A stretch of 64,000 nt of DNA from CAVTYH01 sp963738835 (GCA_963738835.1 CAVTYH010000006.1:248001-312000), one strand, 5' to 3'. Positions 1 to 10,254 are shown, counted from the first letter of the stretch. Made by a program: numbers and translations. Notes: generated by a model not told the origin, from the letters alone.

Positions 1-636
1 CGCGCCGTCGAATTTCAGCGAGCCAGTCACTCGCACTCGTTCATGATCGACTCCCAGAGCTCGGAAGCGCTCGGCATATTCCTCATTCTGGACGGCGACC
101 AGATTGATTCGATCGAGCACAGGCCGCAGCAACCTTCGAAGGCGTCGGTATCCGCGAAAACTCTTTTCACTGAGCCGACCATTGACGATCGCCACCGACG
201 CGCCATAGTCTGTGGCCGCACGAATCAGATTGGGCCACAATTCAAGCTCGGCAAGCACCAAGAGCGACGGCCGAATCTGCCGCATTGCCCGACGGACAGC
301 CCAGGAGAAATCGAGCGGGCAATAAAAAACGAGATGCTGAGCATATTTTTTCTTCGCCAATTCAAATCCGGTCGTCGTCGTCGTGGAAATGACACACTCG
401 ACATCCGGTCGCTGTTCGTCCACTTCTTTGAGCAGGACGCCGATCAAATTCACTTCGCCAACGCTGACCGCGTGCAGCCAAATGCACGGCCGATTTGAAT
501 TTCGGTTCGGCAGGGCCCCCCAGAACTTCGCCGTGAACCCTTCGCGATATTTCCCGCGAAAGATCCGCTGATAAACAAGCCACGGCGCAGCGAGCACCAA
601 TAGAACGGCGTAAATAAGATTCAGCAGATAAGCCAT
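1..636 (-). CDS. waaA: 3-deoxy-D-manno-octulosonic acid (Kdo) transferase, partial (3' end outside window)
   Basis: This enzyme transfers Kdo from CMP-Kdo to lipid A precursor at the cytoplasmic face of the inner membrane, in lipopolysaccharide core synthesis. The first 212 codons are present, from the ATG at 636. The N-terminus has one hydrophobic anchor (MAYLLNLIYAVLLVLAAPWL), followed by a basic stretch. WLHAVSVGEV at about residues 61-70 matches the conserved GT30 segment that carries the catalytic Glu. Further on are FYCPLDFSW and AELELWPNL, both typical of the family, and the window edge falls at TGSLKFDGA, near the domain boundary. The gene lies 32 bp downstream of secA on the same strand and may be co-transcribed. 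Its presence argues for an LPS-type outer membrane. Confidence is high despite truncation. Confidence 0.93.
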   Translation of the reverse strand, partial: MAYLLNLIYAVLLVLAAPWLVYQRIFRGKYREGFTAKFWGALPNRNSNRPCIWLHAVSVGEVNLIGVLLKEVDEQRPDVECVISTTTTTGFELAKKKYAQHLVFYCPLDFSWAVRRAMRQIRPSLLVLAELELWPNLIRAATDYGASVAIVNGRLSEKSFRGYRRLRRLLRPVLDRINLVAVQNEEYAERFRALGVDHERVRVTGSLKFDGA

Positions 637-668
637 ATCGGGAATCCATTCCCTGGCGGTAAAAGATG

Positions 669-3600
669 CTAAGCCTGCCGCGAACGCATGCAGCAGTTTT
701 TGAACTTCTTCCCGCTGCCGCAAGGGCACGGATCATTACGCCCGACTTTCTCACTCTTGTTGCGGATGGGCTCGATCTTTTGAGCTTCACCTTGCGAACC
801 GTCAATGGCCGACTGCTGTTGCTGACCGATGGCAGTGGCCGGCGGGGCTTCGTCGTGGGTGGCAGCGGTTTCTTTCCACGTGGAGCCGACGAAGCTTTCG
901 TCGAGCTGTTCCATGCGGAAAATCAGGTCGGTCACGCGATCACCAATGCTGTTCCACATCACGTCGAAGGTGCGCATGCCTTCCCGTTTGTATTCGACCT
1001 TCGGATCGACCTGAGCATAGCTGCGGAGCGAAACGCTGGACCGCAAGTGATCCATTGCCAGCAGATGATCTTTCCAGGCGGCGTCCAGAATTTGCAGTAC
1101 CAGCGCCCGTTCCATGCGACGCATTTCCGGCCGGAAGTGTTCATCGATAGCCAAAGTGGCGCGATGCTCGAGCTGCTGACGATCCAGCTTCTGGATTTCT
1201 TCTTCCGTGAGTTTTGAATCGTATGTCCTGAGCCGGTCGACCAGTCTTTGCAGCAATCCTTTGTCGTTCGTTTTGCCAGCAGTGATGCGCGAGCTGGAAT
1301 GACTGCCGTTGCTTTCGTGAGTTGCCGCAATTTTCCGAAAGACATCGTCGATCAGGCGAGCGACTTCCGCGCGGGCTTCGTTGGCTTTAATCGATGACGA
1401 ACGGCTGTGCTCTACTAACAGCGAGCGAATTTCTTCCTGCTGTTTATTCTTCAGATCGTCCAGCGAAAACTCGACGCCGAACCGCTCGCGGGCCCAATCG
1501 ACCAGCCGGTCGCGGTCGTAACGCTTTTGGCCCGACGCATCACGAGTGGTGAAGTGCAAGAGACCGGCGATGACGGGGTACTCAGCTTCTTTCCAATCGT
1601 AAGTCTCGCGAGCTTTGTCGCGCAACCGTTCTTTAAAACTTGCAGATTCCAAATCTCGCACTTCGTCGAGATTGAGCTGAATGCCAAACTTGTAATGAAC
1701 CCAACCCAAAGCGGTCCGCAGCCCATAGTCGGGATCGAGGAACCGGGCACCGTCGCTCAAATCGATTTGCAACGTAGCCGCTTTGGCTTGCTCCAGCATC
1801 ACTTCCGTCACACCATCGCGGCCGGCTTTCTTCAAGTCGCGGTCACGGAAATTCGTCTTCCACCGGGAGTTGGAAAACTTCGCGAGCACTTCCCAATTCC
1901 AATCTTCTTCTTCACCTTCAGGTAAGTTCTCTTCGACAGCTTCAAACACCTGCGATTCCGCCATCCGCTCCGCTTCATCTTTGGCCAGATGTTCTGCGGC
2001 TTGGAAATCCTGGCCACGGAATTCGCGCGGGTCAAGTTCCACCGAGAGCAAGTTGCCGGCCCATTTGGCGAAAGTCTCGGTGCCGTAATCTTTGTCGAGG
2101 AAGATGTCCAGGTTTTGCTCAATCTGGCTGTTAATCATGTCCAAAATGAGCTCTTTGCAACTGCCGCCGTCGAGAACGCGCTGACGGTAGGAATAGACTC
2201 GCTTGCGTTGCTCGTCCATTACCTCGTCATATTCGAGCAGGTTTTTGCGGATGTCGAAGTTGCGTTCCTCGACTTTCTTCTGCGCACCTTCGATGCGGCG
2301 GCTGACCATGCGGCTTTCGATCGCCTCGCCTTCTTGCATGCCCAAGCGAGTGAGCACGCTCTTAACCCATTCGCCAGCGAAAATACGCATCAGGTCGTCT
2401 TCCAGCGAAAGATAAAACCGGCCGGAGCCAGGATCGCCTTGTCGACCTGATCGACCGCGCAGCTGGTTATCGATGCGTCGCGCCTCGTGCCGCTCGGTAC
2501 CGATGATGTGCAAGCCGCCGATCGCTTTAACTTCCGCCCCTTCAACTTTGAACTTCTCACGTTCTTCGATTTGCTTCACCAGCGAATCCCATTCGGCCGG
2601 CGGCACTTCCAGCCGTGTGGGATATTTGTCTTGTAGTTGAGCCCAGGCCATGGCGTCAGCATTGCCGCCCAGAATGATGTCGGTGCCGCGGCCGGCCATG
2701 TTCGTCGCGATGGTGACGGCTCCCTTGCGGCCGGCCTGAGCGACAATTTCCGCCTCGCGCTTGTGATGTTTGGCGTTGAGCACTTGATGCGGAATGCCGC
2801 GGCGCTCCAACAGCGCGGAAAGGCGTTCACTTTTTTCGATCGACACGGTGCCGACGAGAATCGGTCGGCCGCGTTTCTGGATAAATTTAATTTTGTCGCG
2901 AGGAATATTTTTCAGTTCGTGTGTTTCTTTATCGTCGAAGCTGATTTCGTGCTCGTTTTCGCTCTTGACGGTGCCGATCAGCCACTCGCCGTCTTTCAAT
3001 TCAACGGTGTCCCATTTGTGAATGCGCTCGATTTCGGTGGCTACCTGGTTGAATTTATCTTTCTCCGATAGGTAAATCACGTCGGGATAGTTAACCCGCT
3101 GTAGCTGACGATTGGGCGGAATCGCGATCACATCGAGCTTGTAGATTTTCCAGAGCTCGGCCGCCTCGGTCATCGCGGTACCGGTCATGCCGCAGATTTT
3201 TTTGTAGAGCTTGAAAAAATTCTGCAGCGTGATGGTGGCCAGCGTCTGCGTTTCTTCTTTGACGCGCACACCTTCCTTGGCTTCCACCGACTGATGCAGC
3301 CCATCGCTCCACTGACGGCCGGGCATTTTACGGCCGGTGAACTCATCGACAATCACAACTTCGCCGTCCTCAACAACATAATTCACATCGCGTTTGTACA
3401 GATGATGCGCCTTGAGCGAGTTATCAATCAGGTGAGGCCATTCCATGTTGCCGGCCGTGTAAAAGCTTTCCACCCCGGCCAGCTTTTCGGCGGCCCGCAC
3501 GCCTTCGTCCGTCAACGCAACGGTGTGTTCTTTCTCTTTGACTTCAAAGTGCAAATCCTTCTGCAGTTGACGGGCGATCTTGTCGGCCTTGGTGTACTTG

Positions 3601-4388
3601 GTGACGTCATCGTGCGCCGGGCCGGAGATAATCAGCGGTGTCCGCGCTTCGTCGACCAGAATGTTGTCAACCTCGTCGATAATCGCGTAATGCAGCGGAC
3701 CCTGCACCTGCTGCAAATGCTTGGGGTAGTGGTAATCGTCACGCGCTGCCGGCCGCATGTTGTCGCGCAGGTAATCGAAGCCGAATTCGTTGTTGGTGCC
3801 GTAGGTGATGTCGCAGGCGTAAGCTTTTTGCCGCTCGGCGCCGTCCATGCCTGATTGAATGGCGCCGACGGAGAGACCAAGATTGGTGTAAACTGGGGCC
3901 ATCCATTCCATGTCGCGGCGGGCCAGGTAATCATTCACGGTGACGACATGCACGCCCTTGCTTTCCAGCGCGTTAAGATAGGCCGGCAAGGTAGCGACCA
4001 GCGTCTTGCCTTCGCCGGTGATCATTTCGGCGATCGCGCCGCTGTGCAGCACCATGCCGCCGATCAGCTGGACATCGTAGTGCCGCATGCCGAGAAATCG
4101 CCGGCCAGCCTCGCGGCACACGGCGAAGGCTTCGACCAGCAAATCGTCCACCGTCTCGCCGTCGGCCAACCGTTGGCGGAACAACACTGTCTGGTGTTTC
4201 AGATCAGCATCGCTCAGCGCCTGGTATTTGGTTTCCAGCGCGCTAATGACATCGACTTTCGGCTGCAACTTCTTGATATACCGGGCATTTGATGAGCCAA
4301 ACAGCGACGTAATGCCGCGCTCGATACCTTGACTCAAGCCGTTGAAAAAGCTGCTGGTCGAGTCCCAAATTTGTTCCAAAGCTTCCAT
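669..4388 (-). CDS. secA: Preprotein translocase ATPase SecA, long form (1,239 aa)
   Basis: SecA is the ATPase motor that pushes unfolded preproteins through SecYEG. The Walker A segment MITGEGKT is at residues 122-129, DEVD (Walker B) at about 238-241 and ATNMAGRGTDI at about 561-571. The C-terminal zinc-binding SEC-C motif (GRNDPCPCGSGKKF) is near the end and mediates SecB or lipid contacts in known SecA. E. coli SecA has 901 residues, so this one is about 340 longer. Part of the extra length is an insertion of about 47 residues at 458-504 inside the second nucleotide-binding fold, and part is an enlarged helical C-terminal half. The reading frame is intact over 3.7 kb. The ATG at 4388 gives the normal N-terminus. 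It precedes waaA on the same strand. The many signal-peptide proteins in this window are its likely clients. Confidence 0.97.
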   Translation of the reverse strand: MEALEQIWDSTSSFFNGLSQGIERGITSLFGSSNARYIKKLQPKVDVISALETKYQALSDADLKHQTVLFRQRLADGETVDDLLVEAFAVCREAGRRFLGMRHYDVQLIGGMVLHSGAIAEMITGEGKTLVATLPAYLNALESKGVHVVTVNDYLARRDMEWMAPVYTNLGLSVGAIQSGMDGAERQKAYACDITYGTNNEFGFDYLRDNMRPAARDDYHYPKHLQQVQGPLHYAIIDEVDNILVDEARTPLIISGPAHDDVTKYTKADKIARQLQKDLHFEVKEKEHTVALTDEGVRAAEKLAGVESFYTAGNMEWPHLIDNSLKAHHLYKRDVNYVVEDGEVVIVDEFTGRKMPGRQWSDGLHQSVEAKEGVRVKEETQTLATITLQNFFKLYKKICGMTGTAMTEAAELWKIYKLDVIAIPPNRQLQRVNYPDVIYLSEKDKFNQVATEIERIHKWDTVELKDGEWLIGTVKSENEHEISFDDKETHELKNIPRDKIKFIQKRGRPILVGTVSIEKSERLSALLERRGIPHQVLNAKHHKREAEIVAQAGRKGAVTIATNMAGRGTDIILGGNADAMAWAQLQDKYPTRLEVPPAEWDSLVKQIEEREKFKVEGAEVKAIGGLHIIGTERHEARRIDNQLRGRSGRQGDPGSGRFYLSLEDDLMRIFAGEWVKSVLTRLGMQEGEAIESRMVSRRIEGAQKKVEERNFDIRKNLLEYDEVMDEQRKRVYSYRQRVLDGGSCKELILDMINSQIEQNLDIFLDKDYGTETFAKWAGNLLSVELDPREFRGQDFQAAEHLAKDEAERMAESQVFEAVEENLPEGEEEDWNWEVLAKFSNSRWKTNFRDRDLKKAGRDGVTEVMLEQAKAATLQIDLSDGARFLDPDYGLRTALGWVHYKFGIQLNLDEVRDLESASFKERLRDKARETYDWKEAEYPVIAGLLHFTTRDASGQKRYDRDRLVDWARERFGVEFSLDDLKNKQQEEIRSLLVEHSRSSSIKANEARAEVARLIDDVFRKIAATHESNGSHSSSRITAGKTNDKGLLQRLVDRLRTYDSKLTEEEIQKLDRQQLEHRATLAIDEHFRPEMRRMERALVLQILDAAWKDHLLAMDHLRSSVSLRSYAQVDPKVEYKREGMRTFDVMWNSIGDRVTDLIFRMEQLDESFVGSTWKETAATHDEAPPATAIGQQQQSAIDGSQGEAQKIEPIRNKSEKVGRNDPCPCGSGKKFKNCCMRSRQA

Positions 4389-4678
4389 CGTCAGGCCGTA
4401 TTTCGGATAGGTTCAGGTTTGGTCCGATGTATTATTCGTCGGCGGGCGGCAAATATGCTGCCTTGTCGGCGGCCGCACAAAGAGCGCAGCGGCTAAAGCG
4501 GACCAAAGCCGAATCGGGTATGCTGATCGTGAATCGAAGAATATGGAAGTTTATAGCGATTGGCGGGGCTGGGTCAATAACGATCGACCTTTGCCGTCCG
4601 CGACGCAACTAGCGTTTTGGCAAGCATTTAGTCGCTTATTTGCACGCCCAGACACCTAGACATTAAGACACCCGATTC
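4389..4678. other. Intergenic region between divergent secA and MBL hydrolase
   Basis: These 290 bp should hold the divergent promoters of secA and the downstream hydrolase. I see no convincing ORF, hairpin or consensus -35/-10 pair. Confidence 0.4.
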
Positions 4679-5482
4679 GTGTCGCTCCAACTTCAAACTA
4701 CTGATATCCGCGGACAGTTGATTTTCCTGGGCACGGGAACCTCGACCGGCGTGCCGTGCATCGGCTGCGGTTGTGCAACCTGCACGAGCGAAAATCCGAA
4801 AAACAAACGGACCCGGTGCGCGCTAGTGCTTGGATTACCAGAAGGAAATTTGCTCATCGATACACCGCCTGATTTGCGCACTCAACTGCTACGTGAGAAC
4901 GTTGGCATTGTGCATGCGGTGCTGTTCACGCACGACCATGCCGATCACGTGTTTGGACTGGACGATCTGCGATTGTTTCCGTACTACCTTGGCCATCCGT
5001 TGCCTGTATTCTGCGAGGATTTTGTCGAGGAACGGATTCGGAAATCTTTCGATTACGCCTTCGCCGAAAATAACCACGGCTATGCAGGCGGCGTGCCGCA
5101 ATTGGACATGCGCCGCATTACGACCGAGCCGTTTGAACTCCTCGGCCAGCGAATCATTCCGTTTCGATTGACGCACGGCAAATTCCGCGCGCTCGGTTTC
5201 CGCATCGGCAATATCGCCTACTGCACCGATACGAACGGTATCCCGCCGGACAGTTTGGCGTTGCTCACCGGCTTGGATGTTTTAATTCTCGACGCGCTGC
5301 GGCCGCGCAGCCATGCCACGCACTTCAGTCTCGAACAGGCCGTCGAAATTGCCACGCGATTGCAACCCAAGCTCACGTATTTCACCCACATGGCGCATGA
5401 GCTGGAGCATGAAGCCACGAACGGCTCGCTGCCGCCGGGAATGGAGTTGGCATACGACGGTTTGCGGTTGCCGCTAAGCTAG
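4679..5482 (+). CDS. MBL-fold metal-dependent hydrolase, PhnP-like
   Basis: A 267-residue metallo-beta-lactamase-fold protein. The N-terminal strand FLGTGTSTGVPCIGCGC matches the PhnP/RNase Z-like subgroup, and the Cys-rich turn CIGCGCATC recalls the structural zinc site of PhnP phosphodiesterases. The dinuclear metal motif THDHADHVFGLDD is at about residues 83-95, and later His residues (THGKFRALGF, HATHFSLEQA, YFTHMAHE) supply the remaining ligands. PhnP hydrolyses cyclic phosphodiesters, but many homologues without phn genes have unknown substrates and no phn genes are visible here, so the substrate is not assigned. No signal peptide is seen, so it is probably cytoplasmic. The start is GTG at 4679. 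No upstream partner is on the same strand. Confidence 0.8.
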   Translation: MSLQLQTTDIRGQLIFLGTGTSTGVPCIGCGCATCTSENPKNKRTRCALVLGLPEGNLLIDTPPDLRTQLLRENVGIVHAVLFTHDHADHVFGLDDLRLFPYYLGHPLPVFCEDFVEERIRKSFDYAFAENNHGYAGGVPQLDMRRITTEPFELLGQRIIPFRLTHGKFRALGFRIGNIAYCTDTNGIPPDSLALLTGLDVLILDALRPRSHATHFSLEQAVEIATRLQPKLTYFTHMAHELEHEATNGSLPPGMELAYDGLRLPLS

Positions 5483-5501
5483 AAGCAGTCTGCCAAGTGG
5501 A

Positions 5502-6383
5502 TCAGGGATTGTACGAAGAGAATGCTTGTGGGTTCTCAACAACCTTTAGGTATGCCGCCGCCGCCTCCGCAACCCACTTATCACGATTGGTGGAAAGCTC
5601 GAGCAGGCGAGTCTTGACAGTCGGGTCAAAATTTTCGATCGAGGCATTAACAGGCAATGTCGCCAGCATTTTCAGGAGTGAATGGCGATCTCTTGAATTA
5701 AGCCAGTGCGACCACTCGTCGTTTGTTGGCGGAGTCACCTCTGGGCCAACTTCGTGCTTCGTTGCAATTGGAATTACATCGCCTTTTTTGTTTTCGAGTC
5801 GGACTAACTCCAAGTAACGATTTGTGATCGCATAGAACTGCCATCGTATGTCTTGACCATTAATCGATCTTTCGGTTTCGACCTTGATATAGGGAAAGAC
5901 GGGATCGTTTTCATCAAAGGTTGCAGCAACAAGATCGGTGCGATAACCAGTAGTGAATTCAATCCGTGATATGACGTTTCCGTTCGGATCAAGCATGAAC
6001 ACTCGAGCTGAGGACGTTCCGGGTATGGAAATCAGATGCCGGCCTTGAAACAGTATCAAATATGCGTCAAGAGACACGGGACGCCATACGTACCAAGATT
6101 CGAAGCCATATAATGAGCCGAGGCCGAACGGTACACCCAGCGGTTCTTGCGGTTCATCGATCAAGGCGGCAATCAATTCGCCCGATTGATTGACTTCGGC
6201 TTCATTCAGCGTTCGGAGATCTTTGCCGGCAAATTCCGCCAAGCGATGCGCTTGAATTCGTCGATGAATCTGTGGCCACGCGATCACCACCGCTGCTACA
6301 CACATAAACAAAAGTAGCGACCGCAAACTGAATTGCAGCCACCGGCGTCTGGACTTTGATGCTTCGATTATCATTCTGCGCAA
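5502..6383 (-). CDS. Membrane-anchored hypothetical protein
   Basis: A 293-residue protein of unrecognised function. The N-terminus is basic (SKSRRRWLQFSLRSLLLFM) and runs into one hydrophobic segment of about 20 residues, a pattern common in planctomycete inner-membrane or exported proteins (from general knowledge). The remaining chain is soluble and presumably periplasmic. It has no motif I can name, and its C-terminal third is rich in charged helices. It starts 24 bp after the copper ATPase stop on the same strand, so read-through is possible, but nothing in the protein suggests a metal role (no Cys or His cluster). Convergent with the MBL hydrolase. Confidence 0.6.
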   Translation of the reverse strand: MRRMIIEASKSRRRWLQFSLRSLLLFMCVAAVVIAWPQIHRRIQAHRLAEFAGKDLRTLNEAEVNQSGELIAALIDEPQEPLGVPFGLGSLYGFESWYVWRPVSLDAYLILFQGRHLISIPGTSSARVFMLDPNGNVISRIEFTTGYRTDLVAATFDENDPVFPYIKVETERSINGQDIRWQFYAITNRYLELVRLENKKGDVIPIATKHEVGPEVTPPTNDEWSHWLNSRDRHSLLKMLATLPVNASIENFDPTVKTRLLELSTNRDKWVAEAAAAYLKVVENPQAFSSYNP

Positions 6384-6407
6384 TTTACATCAGGCCGAAA
6401 ACCTATG

Positions 6408-8944
6408 CTACAACTCCAGCCGTCGCAGTCGCAGCGCGTTGCTAATCACCGAAACACTGCTGAAACTCATCGCCAGCGCGGCGATCATCGGACTGAGCAG
6501 CAAACCGAACCACGGATACAAAATGCCTGCGGCGATGGGCACGCCGAGCGAGTTGTAGATGAAAGCGAAAAACAGATTCTGACGGATGTTGCCCATCACG
6601 CCATGACTTAGTCGCCGGGCTTTGACGATGCCGCGCAGGTCTCCTTTCACCAGCGTGATGCCGGCGCTTTCGATGGCCACATCAGTGCCGGTGCCCATGG
6701 CAACACCCACATCGGCTTGAGCCAGTGCCGGGGCGTCGTTGATGCCATCGCCGGCCATGGCCACTGTGTGCCCATCGGCGTGCAACCGCTTGATTACGTC
6801 GGCTTTGTCGGTCGGTGCAACCTCCGCACGGACATCGTCGATTCCTAGTTTCGCGGCCACGGCTTCGGCGGTTGTGCGGCTGTCTCCGGTCAGCATCACA
6901 ATTCGCACGCCATCGGCATGCAACAATCTGATTGCTTCCGGAGTGCTGGTTTTGATTTGATCGGCGACGCCGAGCAATCCGGCGGCCTGGCCGTCGATGA
7001 CGACGAAAATTACTGTTTCGCTACTGGTCTGCAGCGATTTAAAGCGCTGGAGAATTTCGGCAGGCAGCGCGACTTTCATTTCGTCGAGCAGTTTTGCGTT
7101 GGCCAGCACTACCTCGTGACCATCCATTTTGCCGATGACGCCTTTACCGGTCAGGGAGCGAAAGTTTTCGACGGGCGGCAGATCGATTTGTTTTTCATTG
7201 GCTGCGGCGACGATGGCTGCGGCGAGCGGGTGTTCGCTGGCGCGCTCTAGTGCGGCGGCGAGGCGGAGCAGATCATCGTTCGATCTTCCGGCGGAGCTGG
7301 TTGTGAAGATGGTATTCAATCGCGGTTTGCCCTCGGTCAGGGTTCCAGTCTTGTCGACCACTAGCACGTCCACTTTCTCCATGATCTCCAGCGCCTCGGC
7401 GTTTTTCACCAGCACGCCGGCCATCGCGCCGCGGCCAATGCCGACCATGATCGACATTGGCGTCGCCAAACCCAGCGCACAGGGGCAAGCAATGATCAAC
7501 ACGGCTACGCTGTTCACAATTGCATGGGCCAAACGGTCTTCGTTGCTGAGTGCAAACCAGGCAATCAACGTGATGATCGCAATTAAAATAACCGCCGGTA
7601 CAAACCAGGCGGAAACCACGTCGGCCAACCGCTGGATGGGTGCCCGGCTGCGCTGCGCTTCGCTGACCATGCGGACGATTTGCGCCAGTAGGGTGTCGCT
7701 GCCAACGCGATCGGCTCGAATGACAAGCGTGCCCGTGCCGTTCACCGTGCCGGCGGTCACATGATCGCCCTGCTGTTTTTCCACGGGAATTGGCTCGCCG
7801 GTGATCATCGATTCATCGACGCTGCTTGTGCCTTCGAGCGCCGCGCCATCAACCGGAATCTTTTCCCCGGGCCGTACGCGCAATCGATCGCCGACTTGCA
7901 CCTGATCCAGTGGCACGTCATGCTCGCTGCCACCGGCTTCAATGCGCCGCGCCGTTTTCGGCGCCAGCCCCAACAGGCGCGGATGGCACTGGAAGTTTGT
8001 CCGCGCGCCCGCAATTCCAGCACCTGGCCCAACAGCACCAGCGTGATAATGACGGCCGCCGATTCGAAATAAACCGGCACTTTGCCGCCGTGGCCGAGCA
8101 ATGTTTCCGGAAACAATCCCGGCGCAAGCGTTGCCACGACGCTGAAACCGTACGCCGCACCGGTGCCGATGGCGATCAGCGTGAACATGTTGGGCGAACG
8201 GTTCACAATCGATTGCCAGCCGCGCTCGAAAAACGGCAGCCCGCACCACAATACCACCGGCGTGGCCAGCGCGAATTCAATCCACCGCAGCGTTGTCGCA
8301 CCCAGCCAATGCTGGAGCGGCATGCTTGGCAGCATGTCGATCATGGCGATGATGAACAGTGGCGCGCTAAGTGCAACGCTAATCCAGAACCGTCGCGACA
8401 TGTCGATCAATTCTGGATTCGGCGCGTCAGCGGCCGTCACCGTCTGCGGCTCCAAGCCCATGCCGCAAATCGGGCAATTGCCGGGCTCGTCGCGCACAAT
8501 TTGCGGGTGCATCGGGCAAACCCACTGCGTGCGGGTCGGCGGCGGCGCGATGTGTTCCGGCTCCAATGCCATGCCGCACTTGGGGCAACTGCCGGGATGA
8601 TCTTGCCGCACTTCCGGATCCATGGGGCAGATGTAAGTCGAGGCGGAAGGCGGAGGGCGGAAGGCTGATGATTGCTGCGACCCAGTCGCCGCAAGATCGA
8701 CGACGGCGAGCCCCGACCGTAAGGGAGGGGAGTCCCCCGGCTGCATCACCGGCAGTTGCATTCCGCTGGCGACCGGCGTCGGCATTAAATAAACATCCGG
8801 CTGCGCTTGAAACTTTTGCAAACAGCGCGGATTGCAAAAGTAATACGTCTGGCCTTGGTAGTCGAACTTGCCGGCGGCTTTGGCCGGGTCGACCAGCATG
8901 CCGCAAACCGGATCGCGGACTCGGGTTTCTGAAGTGGCGGCCAT
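6408..8944 (-). CDS. copA: Cu(I)-exporting P1B-type ATPase with YHS and two HMBD metal-binding domains (frameshifted)
   Basis: Inner-membrane ATPase that exports monovalent copper. Restored order: a YHS domain at about residues 8-50 (DPVCGMLVDP, YYFCNPRC), then two short heavy-metal-binding domains (YICPMDPEVRQDHPGSCPKC and WVCPMHPQIVRDEPGNCPIC). After these come the eight-helix P-type core with MITGEPIPV, the CPC motif in IIACPCALGLATP, DKTGTLTEG and GDGINDAPALA. The YN and M-SS signatures in the last two helices (FAFIYNSLG, MSFSSVSV) are those of the copper subgroup. The usual ferredoxin-like HMA domain is absent. The gene is split near 7976: the upstream frame runs to 7805, the downstream frame opens from about 8249, and one missing C after SSAIRA restores RALLGLAPKTA. 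The ATG at 8944 is preferred because an upstream ATG at 8989 lies inside a palindromic repeat. Confidence 0.88.
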
Positions 8945-8972
8945 GATGAATTTGGACTTGTAGCGTGAAACC

Positions 8973-9000
8973 AAGCCCAGGGGTTGCAACCCCTGGGCTT
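8973..9000. repeat. Perfect 28-bp palindrome between copA and trpD
   Basis: The arm AAGCCCAGGGGTTG is followed directly by its exact reverse complement. It lies in the 69-bp gap between trpD and copA, could fold into a strong hairpin, and has the look of a dispersed extragenic palindrome. No T-run follows it on the minus strand, so it is not a classical terminator. Confidence 0.75.
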
Positions 9001-9013
9001 GCCCGCCGTTTGA

Positions 9014-10035
9014 CTATGAGTTTCGATTAGTGTAATCAACCAAACGATCAAGCAATTCGCGTACTGCGCCGCTATCAATCGCTTGCTCCGCCATCGCCGC
9101 CGCTTCGCGTAAAGTTTTCGCTTTCCCGGCCACCCACAGCGCGGCCGCCGCGTTGGCAACCACAATGTCTCGCGCCGCTCCCACTTCTCCGGCCAGCACG
9201 CGGCGAATTAGAGCCGCACTCTCGGCCGCATTTTCGACGAAGAGCGCATCCAGCGATGTAGCGGGCTTCAATCCAAAATCGTCGGGCGTCCAGCGGTGTT
9301 CGCGCAACATGCCATCTTCGGCAATTTCGGTGACGAAAGTCGTTCCGGCGATTGTCACTTCGCCCAAACCGTTTTCGCCGCCGACTACGGCTGACCGTTT
9401 GGTTCCCAACAAGGCCAGGGCTTTGGCCATCGGCTCGCGCAGCTCACGACGGCCGACACCTAGCAATTGAAACGGCGCACCGGCGGGATTCGAGAGCGGC
9501 CCGAGCAAATTGAAGATCGTCGGCACGCCCAGCTTCCGCCGCACCTCAGCCACGCGCTTCATCGATGGATGCGCAATCGGCGCGAAACAGAAACAAATGC
9601 CCAGCTCATCCAGGCAGCGCTCCACACACGCCACCTCGGCCATAATGTTCACACCCAGTGCCGCCAACACGTCGGCCGAGCCAGTGCGGCTGGTGACCGC
9701 ACGGTTTCCGTGTTTGGCCACCGGCACGCCCGCCGCCGCCGTCACGATGGCCGCCGTCGTGCTGATGTTGAACAGTTTCGAACCGGTGCCCCCGGTGCCG
9801 CAGGTATCGATAACATTCTGGTGCCGCGTGCGAATTGGCATCATGTGTTTGCGCAGTGAAGCCGCCGCCCCGGCGATCTCGTCAACCGTTTCACCTTTGC
9901 GCGCAATGCAGTAAGCAACAGTGCAATTTGCTCGTCGGAAACATGGCCGCGTATGACCATGTCGATCGTGGCGGTCATCTCTGCCTGCGAAAGATTTTCG
10001 CCGGCCGCAAGGCGGCCCAGCGTTGCAGTAATCAT
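9014..10035 (-). CDS. trpD: Anthranilate phosphoribosyltransferase (frameshifted)
   Basis: Catalyses anthranilate + PRPP to phosphoribosyl-anthranilate, the second step of tryptophan synthesis. The main frame shows VIDTCGTGGTGSKLFNIST (the PRPP-binding GTGG loop), VAKHGNRAVTSRTGSADVL, the ASMK-like segment HPSMKRVAEVR, and FNLLGPLSNPAG. The first about 45 residues (MITATLGRLAAGENLSQAEM through LLTALRAK) lie in another frame. The two join at 9896-9898, where one missing A would read LRAKGETVDEIAGAA without a break. The ATG at 10035 fits the usual N-terminus; a TTG at 10044 is the alternative. No other trp gene is adjacent. Restored length about 340 aa, normal for TrpD. The single-base loss sits in an A-run, which favours sequence error. 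Confidence 0.9.
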
Positions 10036-10254
10036 CGGAGCCAATGACCAATGAGGAGGTACGAATTAGGATAATGAATGACCAACTTCGGATTCTATCC
10101 GGGCCAAACCGGGGCGGACAGCCAAATGGAGTCCATCAACGCAGTGAAGTGCCCCAAAGCCCGCTGCTGGCATCTCGCGATCGAGTTGGTTACGATCAGA
10201 CATCTGCGATTGTTCAAAGAGTCCGCCCTAGTTTGTTCGGCAGGAGAATTTGCG

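Noticed and set aside
6408..8989. Programmed ribosomal frameshift in copA (as in E. coli copA)
   Set aside because: No slippery heptamer is seen at about 7976, and the break interrupts the core ATPase rather than producing a small metallochaperone; similar breaks occur in many other genes here.
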